From Acaricomes phytoseiuli DSM 14247 (GTDB lineage Bacteria; Actinomycetota; Actinomycetes; Actinomycetales; Micrococcaceae), in contig NZ_AQXM01000056.1 of the NCBI RefSeq assembly GCF_000376245.1, positions 1-64,000 of the forward strand: a stretch of 64,000 nucleotides of DNA, written 5' to 3'. Each line of letters opens with the position of its first letter. The first letter of the stretch is position 1. The translations under genes and the position numbers were made by a program. Positions 37,453-46,314 of this stretch are shown in pieces. A model generated the notes under the pieces. The model was not told where the DNA came from. It worked only from the letters and a program-made list of their open reading frames with translations, and did not search any database.

Positions 37453-38388
37453 TGAGACTCCTCCCGGTGAGGCGCAGGAAGACGTCCTCCAAAGAGGATC
37501 GCCGGATCAGCGAGGTCAGCGGATGCAGCCCGCGCCGGGCGGCTTCCTCGAGCACTGCTTCACCGCTCTGGGCATAGACCAGAACCCGGTCCGGCAGAAT
37601 CTCAAGACGTTCGCCGATATCGGCCAACTGCTCAGCAGCCCCGGCGTTCTGCGTGGAACCGAAGCGCAATTCCGCCACTTCCCTGGTGGAATACTCTCGG
37701 ATCAGGGCAGCCGGAGAGCCCTCCGCCATGATCCGGCCCTGGTCGACGACGACGAGTCGATCACAGAGCTGCTCGGCCTCATCCATATAGTGCGTGGTCA
37801 GGATCAGCGTAGTGCCGGCTTCCTTGAGCCGGAAGAGCCGGTCCCAGAGAATGTGCCGGGCCTGCGGGTCCAGCCCCGTGGTGGGCTCATCGAGCAGCAG
37901 TATACGGGGCTCGTTCACCAGCGCCCGGGCGATGGTCAACCGGCGCTTCATGCCACCGGAGAGGTCATCGACTTTCGCTTTTGCTCTCTCGCTGAGCTGG
38001 GCGAACTCCAGCAGCTCAGCGGCCTTGGGCTTCAAGTAGCTCATCGGCAACCCGAAATACCGCCCGTAGACGATGAGGTTATCCCGGACTTTCAGTTCCT
38101 CATCCAGATTGTCCTGCTGCGGCACCACCCCCAGATGAGCCCGTACCTGGGGCCATGCTGATCCGGATCCAGGCCCATGATGCTCAGCTCGCCGGCGCTG
38201 CGCTGGGAGACCCCGCCGATCATCCGCATCGTAGTGGACTTACCGGCGCCGTTAGGGCCCAGCAGCCCGAAGGCCTCCCCCGGTGCCACCTCGAAGCTGA
38301 TGTCGTCGACAGCGGTGAAATCCCCATAGCTCTTGCGGAGATTCCGGGCAGAGATCACCGGAGCGGAGGATTTCTGTGAAAAGGGCAC
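37445..38388 (-). pseudogene. NodI/DrrA-like ABC exporter ATPase with a one-base frameshift
   Basis: The ATPase is read in two frames. The first 98 codons from GTG 38388 hold Walker A ([18 protein letters not shown]) and run to a false stop at 38092. From 38128 the other frame continues with [17 protein letters not shown], the signature LSGGMKRRLTIARALV, Walker B ILLLDEPTTGLDP and the NodI-type C-terminus to 37445. Restoring one C to the run of four at 38149-38152 (minus strand; CAT GGC CCC CAG GTA) rejoins the frames exactly at [15 protein letters not shown]. So the gene lost a single base in a C run. It may be inactive, or the base may be a sequencing error; both permeases downstream are intact. 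A restart at 38128 would lack Walker A. Confidence 0.88.
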
Positions 38389-38404
38389 CCGCCCAGCCTA
38401 ATCG

Positions 38405-38437
38405 CAACGGCACGTAGAGATAAGTCAAACCTTATCT
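38405..38437 (-). promoter_or_regulatory. Putative promoter/operator of the ABC exporter operon
   Basis: A perfect 7-bp dyad AGATAAG-tcaaac-CTTATCT (38418-38437). On the minus strand its centre contains TTGACT, a -35-like hexamer, with a weak -10 (CGATTA) about 18 bp further on and the ATPase GTG 16 bp beyond. A dyad over the -35 box is where a repressor or activator would act; the regulator is unknown. Confidence 0.45.
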
Positions 38438-38463
38438 ACTACTTGATATCTCTTCCGCTGACC

Positions 38464-41007
38464 TCACCGCTGCTCTGCTGTTGCCTGGCCCTTCGTCGTT
38501 TCCGAGGCGAGCTGCGCCACCTTGGCCCCTTCCACATCGACATCCGGCAGGATCCGATCCAGCCAGCACGGCAGCCACCACGCCGACCGGCCCAGAAGCC
38601 GCATCGCAGCCGGAATCAGAGTCATTCGGACCACGAAGGCGTCGATCAAAACGCCCAGGGCGAGGGCGAAACCGAGCGGCCGGACCATCGTCAGATGCGA
38701 GAAGATGAAGCCGGCGAAGACGCTCACCATGATGATCGCCGCGGCCACCACCACGGTGGCGGCATGGCTGAATCCAGTGCGCACAGCCTGCCGAGCATCC
38801 TCGCCGTGTACGAAGGCCTCCCGCATGCCGGAGACGATGAAGACCTGGTAGTCCATCGCCAGCCCGAAGAGCACCCCGATGAGAATGATCGGCAGCAGCG
38901 AGAGCACCGCACCGGGGTTCGCCACCCCGAAAATCTCGCCGAGCCAGCCCCACTGATACACCGCGACAACGGCGCCGAAACTCGCCGCGAGGGAGAGCAG
39001 GAAGCCGCCGGTGGCCAGCAGCGGCACCAGGATCGAGCGGAATACCATGAGCAGCAGCACCAGGGACAAGCCGATAACCACGGTCAGATACAACGGAAGC
39101 GCTTCCCCGAGTTTGGCGGAGACATCCACATTGGCCGCGGTCTGCCCGGTGAGCCCTATGCTCACCCCGGTCTCCGCTTCGATCGCGCTGTTCTGGGCAC
39201 GGAGATTCTTGATCACCTGAACCGTCTCCGCGCTAGCCGGCCCCTCCTCCGGAATCACCTGGAACGCGGCCACCTGCTGATCCTGGCTCAGCGCTACCGG
39301 CACCGCCGCGACGACTCCGGGAACCGCACCCAAGTCATCTGCAACATCGAACTGCTTGCTCTGCGCTTCTTCCTGACTGAGGCCGGAAGGGAGCTGGCCG
39401 ACGACGACGATGGGGCCGTTCGCGCCCGCGCCGAAGTTCTCCTCGGTCAGCCGGAAGGCCTCATAAGAACTCGACCCCACCGGCTCAGAACTGCCGTCCG
39501 GCAGTGCAAGACGCAGCTGAGTCGCGGGAAGCGCGACCAGCCCGAGCACCGCGACACCGGCCAGCAGCGTGATCACCGGATGCCGGGTCACCAGGCCGCC
39601 CCAGCCTGAGCCCTGCGGGCGGTGGGTCTTCGCTTCGACCTGCTCTGCCTGCTCGCCCGGATGGGCTTCGGCTCGCCGCCAGGCGCGGCGCGAGATCAGC
39701 CTGCGGCCAATGAGGCTGAGCATCGCCGGGGTGAGCGTCAGCGCGATGAGCACCGCGATCAGGACGGTGGCGGCCGCGGAAAGACCCATGATCATCAGGA
39801 AGGGCAGCCCGGAGAGCGTCAGTGCCGCCAAGGCAATGACCACGGTGAGCCCGGCGAAGAGCACGGCGTTTCCGCTGGTTCCCGTTGCCGTGGCGATGGA
39901 TTCGCGCACAGGCATCCCGGCGAGCAGCTGTTGGCGGTGTCTGTTGATGATGAACAGCGAATAGTCGATGCCCACGGCGAGGCCGATCATGAGCCCCAGA
40001 GCGGGGGTTACCGAATTCATCTCGATCAAGCCGCTGAGCGCCAGCGTCCCACCGATGCCCACCGCGACACCGATCACGGCCATGAGCAGCGGCAGCCCGG
40101 CGGCGACCAGCGTGCCCAACATCACCAGCAGGACTACCGCCGCGATGACGATGCCGATGATCTCCGCGACGCCGAAGATCTGGGAGACGTCCTCGGTGAT
40201 CTCTCGGGAGAAGAAGACGTTCAGCCCACCCCCGGCTTCGGAGACCGCCTGGCTGAGCATGTCCTGAACTTCCTGGCGCACCGAGGAATCGAGGTTGAAC
40301 AGGGGCTGGGTGAACTGGATCCGGGCCAGGGCCACGGTGTTGTTCTCCGAGACGAAACGCAGGCCATCACTGAGCCGAAGCTGCTGCGCGGCGGTATCCA
40401 GCTCCAGGCGCTGAGCGTTCAACTGCGCCTGAGCAGCCGCCCAACGGGCCTCCCCTGCATCGTACTGAGCCTGTTGCGCGGAGAGCTGGGCCAGCTGCGC
40501 GTCCGGCACCGGGACGCCGGCGTCTTGGGCTTGACTCACTTGCCCCTGAGCCGCATCGAGCTGAACCTTGGCGGTATCGAGCTGAGCGCGGGTCTGCTCG
40601 AGTTGAGTCTCGCCCGCGGCCAGCTGCTGACGGCCGTCGGCGAGCTGAGCCGGCCCGTTATCCAGCTGCTGCTGTTGCTGGAAGGGGTCCACGGTGCTCT
40701 GCACGTAGTCCTTGGCTTCGAGCTCGGTGAGGGCCTGTGCGACGGCGTCGCGCTGGGCTTGGGTGAAACCGTCCGGGGATTCGAACACCACCCCGCCGCT
40801 GCCGCCTGCGGCCTGCGGTAGCTCGGCTTCGAGCTTATCGAGCATCTGCTGGGTCTCGGTTCCCGGAATCTGGAAATTATTCGTCAGCTGCCCCCGGAAT
40901 GCCGCGGCTGAGGCCCCAACGGCCAGTAGGATGATCAGCCATGCGGCGATGACCGCCCAGCGGTAGGTGGCCGCGAATTTACCGAGCCGGTAGAGCACAA
41001 AAGCCAT
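38464..41007 (-). CDS. MMPL-family RND transporter with coiled-coil periplasmic insert
   Basis: An 847-residue transporter with twelve predicted helices in the MMPL pattern: one N-terminal helix (16-38), a large outer loop, five helices (about 270-420), a second outer loop, and six C-terminal helices (GVLFGLAMDYQVFIVSGMREA and FIFSHLTMVRPLGFALALGVLIDAFVVRMTLIPA are signature blocks). The first loop holds about 100 residues of Gln/Ala/Leu heptads (QQLAAGETQLEQTRAQL and following), a long coiled coil. Substrates of this family include lipids and drugs. It lies 55 bp after a TetR gene on the same strand, so TetR probably controls it. Confidence 0.9.
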   Translation of the reverse strand: MAFVLYRLGKFAATYRWAVIAAWLIILLAVGASAAAFRGQLTNNFQIPGTETQQMLDKLEAELPQAAGGSGGVVFESPDGFTQAQRDAVAQALTELEAKDYVQSTVDPFQQQQQLDNGPAQLADGRQQLAAGETQLEQTRAQLDTAKVQLDAAQGQVSQAQDAGVPVPDAQLAQLSAQQAQYDAGEARWAAAQAQLNAQRLELDTAAQQLRLSDGLRFVSENNTVALARIQFTQPLFNLDSSVRQEVQDMLSQAVSEAGGGLNVFFSREITEDVSQIFGVAEIIGIVIAAVVLLVMLGTLVAAGLPLLMAVIGVAVGIGGTLALSGLIEMNSVTPALGLMIGLAVGIDYSLFIINRHRQQLLAGMPVRESIATATGTSGNAVLFAGLTVVIALAALTLSGLPFLMIMGLSAAATVLIAVLIALTLTPAMLSLIGRRLISRRAWRRAEAHPGEQAEQVEAKTHRPQGSGWGGLVTRHPVITLLAGVAVLGLVALPATQLRLALPDGSSEPVGSSSYEAFRLTEENFGAGANGPIVVVGQLPSGLSQEEAQSKQFDVADDLGAVPGVVAAVPVALSQDQQVAAFQVIPEEGPASAETVQVIKNLRAQNSAIEAETGVSIGLTGQTAANVDVSAKLGEALPLYLTVVIGLSLVLLLMVFRSILVPLLATGGFLLSLAASFGAVVAVYQWGWLGEIFGVANPGAVLSLLPIILIGVLFGLAMDYQVFIVSGMREAFVHGEDARQAVRTGFSHAATVVVAAAIIMVSVFAGFIFSHLTMVRPLGFALALGVLIDAFVVRMTLIPAAMRLLGRSAWWLPCWLDRILPDVDVEGAKVAQLASETTKGQATAEQR

Positions 41008-41062
41008 GGTCTTCTTCTTTCAGGTTCAGGTCTTCAGTGGGGCTGACGACGGTTGAAAGGGG

Positions 41063-41695
41063 TCAGGGCGAGGCCGGGCTCTCCTGGAACCCATGACCTA
41101 AGTAGTCGATAGCACGGATCAGCAGTTCCCGTAACTCGGCGAGCGCAGCAGCATCGATGCGCTGGCCATTTCGGGCAGCCCAGATCTCCATCGCAGCTTT
41201 TCCGCAGGCCATCACGCTGGCGACCAGGGCTCTGGTGTAGAGAGGATCCTGATCGGGGGCGATGCGCTCCTGCGCGGCTGCGATGATCTTCTCGGTGCAG
41301 TTGGCCCAGACTTCGAGCTCGTAGCGCTCCAGAACCCGGTGCCAGCCGGCTAGCTCATAGACCTCTGCAATCGTGGAGAGGTACATCGGGTCCGCTAGCG
41401 CGATCAGGGCCTGTTTAGCCGATTCCAGCGGTGCTTCGTCAGCCGGGCGCTGCCGGAACTTGTCGATCACCTGGTCCAGGAAGTCCTCATTCAAAGAAGC
41501 GATCGCCGCTTCGGTCGAGGGGAAGTAGTTGAAAAACGTCCGGCGCGAGATCCCTGCTGCCTGCGCCACCTGGTCCACCGTGAAGCTGCCCAAGCCGTGT
41601 TCCCGGAGCAGATCCAGGGCGGCCTGCGCGATAGCCTGGCGGGTCGAGGCTTTGTTCAGCTCGCGCCGGCTAAGTTCTGCTCCTTCCTGAATCAT
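41063..41695 (-). CDS. TetR-family transcriptional regulator
   Basis: A 210-residue repressor. Helix-turn-helix at residues 15-60 (IAQAALDLLREHGLGSFTV, then AQAAGISRRTFFNYFPSTEAAI). The rest is an all-helical ligand and dimerisation domain without recognisable family features. ATG at 41695 is used. It is followed 55 bp later by the MMPL transporter and is preceded by a clear palindromic operator, so autoregulation and control of the transporter are likely. The inducer is probably a hydrophobic compound exported by the transporter. Confidence 0.9.
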   Translation of the reverse strand: MIQEGAELSRRELNKASTRQAIAQAALDLLREHGLGSFTVDQVAQAAGISRRTFFNYFPSTEAAIASLNEDFLDQVIDKFRQRPADEAPLESAKQALIALADPMYLSTIAEVYELAGWHRVLERYELEVWANCTEKIIAAAQERIAPDQDPLYTRALVASVMACGKAAMEIWAARNGQRIDAAALAELRELLIRAIDYLGHGFQESPASP

Positions 41696-41703
41696 AATGT
41701 CTA

Positions 41704-41734
41704 CACTAAGTGCAACTTTGCACTAAGTGCAACT
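41704..41734 (-). promoter_or_regulatory. TetR operator: palindrome plus second half-overlapping copy
   Basis: TTGCACTAAGTGCAA (41718-41732) is a perfect 6-3-6 palindrome. The 14-mer CACTAAGTGCAACT occurs twice, 17 bp apart (starting 41704 and 41721), so a second imperfect operator copy lies next to the first. Both sit 9-40 bp before the tetR ATG. Spacing of about 1.6 helical turns allows two dimers. Confidence 0.75.
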
Positions 41735-41754
41735 ATTCTCGATGCGGCCTTCCA

Positions 41755-41824
41755 GTTTTTGATGCCTTCCGTGACTTTTGATACCGGTCTGCGACCATCA
41801 AAAGTCACGGAAGGCATCAAAAAC
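41755..41824. terminator. Long perfect palindrome downstream of folD
   Basis: A perfect 28-bp inverted repeat (41755-41782 and 41797-41824) with a 14-nt loop, 8 bp past the folD stop. On the minus strand the second arm ends in AAAAAC, so there is no classic U tract on that strand; on the plus strand it would end with A's. Much longer than normal terminators and comparable to the one at 11855-11925. Confidence 0.7.
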
Positions 41825-41832
41825 GGTGCGGC

Positions 41833-42714
41833 TCAGGCGAGGGAACGCTGCGCCGCCTGAACCACATTGCGCATGAGCAGCGCCCTGGTCATCGGCCCGA
41901 CGCCGCCGGGATTCGGCGAGACCCAACCCGCAACCTCGGCTACCGCAGGGTCCACATCCCCGAGCAGCCGGGGTTTGCCCGTGGCCTCATCCCGCTCCCG
42001 GGAAACCCCGACATCGAGCACAGCCGCACCCGGTTTGATCTGCTCGGGCCTGATCATATGCGCCACCCCGGCGGCGGCGATCACGATATCGGCCTGCGCC
42101 AGATGGCCGGGGAGATCCACGGTGCCGGTGTGGGTCAGCGTCACCGTGGCGTTCAACGCCCGGCGGGTCAGCAGCAGACCCAGTGCCCGACCCACGGTGA
42201 CCCCGCGGCCGACGACCACCACGTGCTTTCCGGCCAACTCGATGTCATGACGCAGCAACAGCTCGATGGCACCCACGGGAGTGCACGGCAGCGGAGTCTC
42301 GATTGGGCCATTGACATTGAGCGCCAGGAGCCCCAGATTCACCGGGTGCAGACCGTCGGCGTCCTTGGCCGGCGCAATCCGCAACAGCACCTGCTGCTCA
42401 TCCAGATGCGCAGGCAGCGGCAGCTGGACCAGGATCGCGTGCACCGCAGAGTCCGCGTTGAGCTCATCGATCACCGCCTCCAGCTCCTGCTGCGTGGTCT
42501 GCTCCGGAAGCTCCCGCTCCGCCGAGACCAGGCCGAGCTCCTGGGCGTCACGATGCTTCATCCGCACATAGGCCTGGCTCGGTGCATCCTGCCCCACCAG
42601 CACCGTGGCCAAGCCCGGAGTCACCCCCCGCTGCGCCAGCTCGGCTATCTGCTCGGTCAGCTCGGACTTAACCTCAGCTGCAATTTTTCTTCCATCGAGG
42701 ATCTTGGCCGGCAT
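41833..42714 (-). CDS. folD: Bifunctional methylene-THF dehydrogenase/methenyl-THF cyclohydrolase
   Basis: A 293-residue enzyme of one-carbon metabolism interconverting 5,10-methylene-, 5,10-methenyl- and 10-formyl-tetrahydrofolate with NADP. Features: Tyr and Lys region in [28 protein letters not shown], the [13 protein letters not shown] block, and the NADP-binding [17 protein letters not shown] near residue 165. The C-terminal [14 protein letters not shown] is standard. It follows glyA by 25 bp; with purU it forms a folate one-carbon cluster. Confidence 0.96.
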   Translation of the reverse strand: MPAKILDGRKIAAEVKSELTEQIAELAQRGVTPGLATVLVGQDAPSQAYVRMKHRDAQELGLVSAERELPEQTTQQELEAVIDELNADSAVHAILVQLPLPAHLDEQQVLLRIAPAKDADGLHPVNLGLLALNVNGPIETPLPCTPVGAIELLLRHDIELAGKHVVVVGRGVTVGRALGLLLTRRALNATVTLTHTGTVDLPGHLAQADIVIAAAGVAHMIRPEQIKPGAAVLDVGVSRERDEATGKPRLLGDVDPAVAEVAGWVSPNPGGVGPMTRALLMRNVVQAAQRSLA

Positions 42715-42739
42715 ATCTCATAGCTCCTTGAAATGGCCG

Positions 42740-44044
42740 TTACAGGCCGGGATACAGCGGAAAATCAGCGGCCAGTTTGCTGACCCGACCCCGCAGGCTC
42801 TCGATATCCGCGGCGCGGCCTTCACGCAGCGCCTCGGCGATGATCTCGGCCACTTCGGTGAACTGCTCATCGCCGAAGCCGCGCGTAGCCAGCGCAGGGG
42901 TGCCGATCCGCAAACCGGAGGTCACCATCGGCGGGCGTGGATCGAAAGGCACGGCATTGCGGTTCACGGTGATCCCAACCTCATGCAGCAGATCTTCGGC
43001 CTGCTGGCCGTCCAACTCCGAATTCCGCAGATCCACCAGAACCAGGTGCACATCAGTGCCCCCGGTCAGCACGGAGACTCCGGCAGCAGCGACATCGGGC
43101 TGATTCAGTCGCTCAGCCAGAATCCGGGCCCCGGAGATCACGCGATCCTGCCGCTCCCGGAATTCTTCGCTCGCCGCAGCTTTGAAAGCCACCGCTTTGG
43201 CCGCGATCACGTGCATCAGCGGGCCGCCCTGCTGGCCGGGGAACACATTGGAGTTGAGCTTCTTGGCCCAGCGGTCCGCATCGGCGGCCAGAATCAGCCC
43301 GGATCGCGGCCCGGCGAGCGTCTTATGCACGGTGGAGGTGACGATATCCGAATGCGGCACCGGATTAGGGTGCAGACCTGCTGCGACGAGGCCGGCGAAA
43401 TGCGCCATATCTGTCCAGAGCAGAGCACCGACTTCATCGGCGATCGCGCGGAAGGCACCGAAGTCCAGTTGCCGCGGATACGCCGACCAGCCGGCGATGA
43501 TCACCTGCGGGCGCTCGGCTTTCGCCTGCTCCCGGAGCTTATCCATATCGATCCGGAAAGTCTCCGGTTCCACCTGGTAGGCGGCGACTTCGTAGAGCTT
43601 TCCGGAGAAATTGAGTTTCATACCGTGAGTCAGGTGCCCGCCATGGGCCAGGGAGAGACCCAGGATCTTGTCACCGGGCTGGATCATCGCGGCGAGCGCG
43701 GCGGCGTTGGCCTGCGCCCCGGAGTGCGGCTGCACATTGGCGTAGCCAGCGCCGAAAAGCGCCTTGACCCGGTCGATAGCGAGATTCTCGGCGACATCGA
43801 CGTATTCGCAGCCGCCGTAATAGCGGCGCCCCGGGTATCCTTCCGCGTATTTATTGGTCAGCACCGAACCCTGCGCCTCGAGCACCGAACGCGGAGCGAA
43901 GTTCTCCGAGGCGATCATTTCCAGGGTTGCCCGCTGGCGGCCCAGCTCATCATCGAGAACCTGAGCTATTTCCGGATCGAATTCGGCCAGCGGCTGGTTA
44001 GTAAGCAGTTTGTGGGTGGAAGAGGCAGAAGAGACGGATGACAT
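42740..44044 (-). CDS. glyA: Serine hydroxymethyltransferase
   Basis: A 434-residue PLP enzyme converting serine and THF to glycine and methylene-THF. Visible: [34 protein letters not shown] near residues 48-80, the PLP lysine in [17 protein letters not shown], and the C-terminal [20 protein letters not shown] 44044 is chosen because AGGAG lies 6 nt upstream; an ATG 30 nt earlier lacks one. Its product feeds FolD, whose gene is 25 bp downstream. No glycine riboswitch is seen in the 142-bp leader. Confidence 0.96.
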   Translation of the reverse strand: MSSVSSASSTHKLLTNQPLAEFDPEIAQVLDDELGRQRATLEMIASENFAPRSVLEAQGSVLTNKYAEGYPGRRYYGGCEYVDVAENLAIDRVKALFGAGYANVQPHSGAQANAAALAAMIQPGDKILGLSLAHGGHLTHGMKLNFSGKLYEVAAYQVEPETFRIDMDKLREQAKAERPQVIIAGWSAYPRQLDFGAFRAIADEVGALLWTDMAHFAGLVAAGLHPNPVPHSDIVTSTVHKTLAGPRSGLILAADADRWAKKLNSNVFPGQQGGPLMHVIAAKAVAFKAAASEEFRERQDRVISGARILAERLNQPDVAAAGVSVLTGGTDVHLVLVDLRNSELDGQQAEDLLHEVGITVNRNAVPFDPRPPMVTSGLRIGTPALATRGFGDEQFTEVAEIIAEALREGRAADIESLRGRVSKLAADFPLYPGL

Positions 44045-44145
44045 CGGCAGCTCCTGGGTCGGGTGGATTCTCATGGTCAGGTTATCCGCTCAGAGCCGTA
44101 AGTCACCAGCTAAATACGCAGATACCCAGCTCCGTGCCGAGTTCT

Positions 44146-44169
44146 CTGGCTGGAATAGGTTCCAGCCAG
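44146..44169. promoter_or_regulatory. 10-bp inverted repeat between glyA and the divergent monooxygenase
   Basis: CTGGCTGGAA-TAGG-TTCCAGCCAG, a perfect dyad in the 142-bp divergent intergenic region, 17 bp before the monooxygenase ATG. Position fits an operator or leader stem for the rightward gene. Confidence 0.5.
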
Positions 44170-44186
44170 TCATCGTTTCGGTGGAT

Positions 44187-45290
44187 ATGTACCAGGTGAT
44201 CGTGATCGGCGCGGGCCAAGCAGGGCTCTCCGCGGCGTATCACCTCCAGCGCAAAGGCCTGCGGCCCGCGGAGGATTTCCTCGTGCTCGACAGCAACTCG
44301 GGCCCCGGTGGGGCTTGGCGGCATCGCTGGCCGTCGCTGACGCTGGGTGCAGCCCACGGTATTCATGATCTGCCGAGCTTCCCTCTGAGCACTGTTTTCC
44401 CTGAAGGGCCGGGAAGCAAACGCCCCGCCTCCGAAGTGGTCGCGGAGTACTACGCCGCTTTCGAAGCCGAATACGATCTACAGGTTCAGCGTCCGGACCG
44501 GGTGCTCTCCGTGTCCGCTGAAACTCCGGGCGCACACAGCCCGCTGACCGTTCGCGCTGGAACCGAGAGCTTCGCGGCATCACTCGTAATCAATGCCACC
44601 GGGACCTGGGACAAGCCGTACTGGCCCTACTACCCGGGAGCCCCGGGGTTCATCGGAAGGCAGCTGCACACCCATGACTTCCGTTCCGCAGCTGAATTCA
44701 CCGGCCAGCGGGTGCTAGTAGTCGGGGGCGGCACCTCAGCCGCGCAGTTCTTGCTGCAACTGCACGATGCCGGGGCGCAGACTGTCTCGTCGACCAGGCG
44801 GGAGCCGCATTTCACACCGCGGACCGACTTCGTGGAGTGGGGCCGGGATGTGGAGCGGAAGGTCAATGCCCGCACCAGTGCAGGATTGCCACCGATCAGC
44901 GTGGTCGGAGCCACCGGGCTGCCTTTGACACCGGAGTATCAGCGCGGCATCGATCAGGGAACGCTGATCTCCCGGGGGCTGCTGGATCGTTTGGAGCGGC
45001 AGGAGGCGGTGTTCGCGGACGGCAGCCGAGAAACGGTCGATGCAGTGCTGTGGGCCACCGGGTTCCGGGCCACCCTGGATCATCTGGCTCCTTTGCGGCT
45101 GCGTGAGCCAGGTGGCGGAATTCGGACCGATAGCGCAGGCGTCGGGGTGGCCAAGGAGCCTCGCCTTCTGCTGGTTGGCTATGGTGCTTCGGCGTCGACG
45201 CTGGGAGCCACCCGGGCGGGGCGCTCTGCGGCTCTTTTGACTTTGCAGCGGCTCAGAGCCCCGGTGCACGACGATCTGCCCGTACGCTAA
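44187..45290 (+). CDS. Flavin-containing monooxygenase-like FAD/NAD(P) oxidoreductase
   Basis: A 367-residue flavoprotein. FAD motif GAGQAG near residue 9, an FMO-like segment GPGGAWRHRWPSL near 45, a second dinucleotide motif VVGGGTSAAQF near 175 and the late VDAVLWATGFRATLDHL (ATG motif) near 285. The family includes Baeyer-Villiger and N-hydroxylating monooxygenases and CzcO-like proteins; the substrate is unknown. ATG 44187 gives the family's usual N-terminus (MYQVIVIGAG); the frame is open upstream but overlaps glyA. Its stop is 5 bp before purU, so it is in an operon with a folate enzyme. Confidence 0.85.
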   Translation: MYQVIVIGAGQAGLSAAYHLQRKGLRPAEDFLVLDSNSGPGGAWRHRWPSLTLGAAHGIHDLPSFPLSTVFPEGPGSKRPASEVVAEYYAAFEAEYDLQVQRPDRVLSVSAETPGAHSPLTVRAGTESFAASLVINATGTWDKPYWPYYPGAPGFIGRQLHTHDFRSAAEFTGQRVLVVGGGTSAAQFLLQLHDAGAQTVSSTRREPHFTPRTDFVEWGRDVERKVNARTSAGLPPISVVGATGLPLTPEYQRGIDQGTLISRGLLDRLERQEAVFADGSRETVDAVLWATGFRATLDHLAPLRLREPGGGIRTDSAGVGVAKEPRLLLVGYGASASTLGATRAGRSAALLTLQRLRAPVHDDLPVR

Positions 45291-45295
45291 GACTC

Positions 45296-46183
45296 ATGAA
45301 CACCGCTGTGGATTACATCCTGACGCTCTCCTGCCCGGACCAGGCAGGTATCGTTCACGCCGTCAGCGGGGCTCTCGCCGACTGCGGCGGCAACATCCTG
45401 GAATCCCAGCAATACGGCCGGCCGATGGACGGATCGCCGACTGGGTCAGAAGCGGGCGATGCGCCGAGCCGGTTTTTCATGCGGGTCAAGGCGAGCGTCA
45501 GCGCCCCGGAGGCTCGGCTGCGAGAGGCGCTCGGCACAGTGGCGGAATCCTTCGATATGGACTGGCAGCTGCACCGCAAGGATCAGCCTTTGCGCATTCT
45601 GGTCATGGCGTCCCGGGAGGCGCACTGCCTCAACGAACTGCTCTTCCAGCAGCAAAGCGGGCAGCTGCCGGTGCAGATCCCTGCGATCGTCTCCAATCAT
45701 CCTGATCTGGCGGGCCTCGCTGAGTTCTATCGAGTCCCTTTCCACCACCTTCCGGTGACCCCGCAGGGCAAACCCGATGCCGAAGCGGCCCTTCTGCGGC
45801 TCGTCGCGGAGCACAATGTTCAGCTCGTGGTGCTGGCGCGGTATATGCAGGTCCTTTCGGACGATCTGTGCCAGCGCCTGAACGGACAGGCGATCAATAT
45901 TCACCATTCTTTCCTGCCCTCGTTCAAAGGCGCGCGCCCCTACGCGCAGGCGTATTCCCGGGGCGTCAAGCTGATCGGAGCCACCGCGCATTACGTCACC
46001 CCGGATCTGGACGAGGGCCCGATCATCGAGCAGGAAGTCGTCCGGGTGGGTCACGCCATGACCCCGCCCCGGCTTGCCGCTCGGGGTCGCGCGGTGGAAG
46101 CCAGCACCCTGGCCCAGGCGGTGCGCTGGCATGCCGAGCACCGGGTACTGCTGGACGGCAACCGCACCGTTGTCTTCGACTGA
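45296..46183 (+). CDS. purU: Formyltetrahydrofolate deformylase
   Basis: A 295-residue enzyme splitting 10-formyl-THF to formate and THF, which balances the one-carbon pool. N-terminal ACT domain (residues 5-90, LSCPDQAGIVHAVSGALADCGGNI) and a formyltransferase-type catalytic domain with ILVMASREAHCLNELL, LARYMQVLSDDL, the catalytic INIHHSFLPSFKGARPY and DEGPIIEQ. The linker at 45-60 (PMDGSPTGSEAGDAPS) is longer than usual. Located 5 bp after the monooxygenase gene and divergent from glyA/folD. Confidence 0.94.
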   Translation: MNTAVDYILTLSCPDQAGIVHAVSGALADCGGNILESQQYGRPMDGSPTGSEAGDAPSRFFMRVKASVSAPEARLREALGTVAESFDMDWQLHRKDQPLRILVMASREAHCLNELLFQQQSGQLPVQIPAIVSNHPDLAGLAEFYRVPFHHLPVTPQGKPDAEAALLRLVAEHNVQLVVLARYMQVLSDDLCQRLNGQAINIHHSFLPSFKGARPYAQAYSRGVKLIGATAHYVTPDLDEGPIIEQEVVRVGHAMTPPRLAARGRAVEASTLAQAVRWHAEHRVLLDGNRTVVFD

Positions 46184-46284
46184 AAATTGATCAGCTCTGC
46201 CTGCTAGGCCATTTCGGAGCAGCCCGGCCGGGGCAATCCCCTTACAAACCAGGGATGATTTTCATAAAAACATACTCAATCGTT

Positions 46285-46314
46285 TTGACCGTAGCTGGAG
46301 AGCATTGGTATAAA
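46285..46314 (+). promoter_or_regulatory. Strong-looking promoter in the purU-secreted protein gap
   Basis: TTGACC (46285-46290), an 18-bp spacer and TATAAA (46309-46314), in AT-rich surroundings. It points right, into a 575-bp untranslated stretch. No other gene lies between it and the secreted protein at 46890. Confidence 0.6.

Noticed and set aside
39622-40821. 399-codon plus-strand frame
   Set aside because: Antisense to the MMPL coding region, His/Arg/Gln-rich, no recognisable domain.
44045-44186. Glycine or THF riboswitch before glyA
   Set aside because: Only 142 bp shared by two divergent genes, no tandem aptamer pattern; one dyad close to the monooxygenase start.
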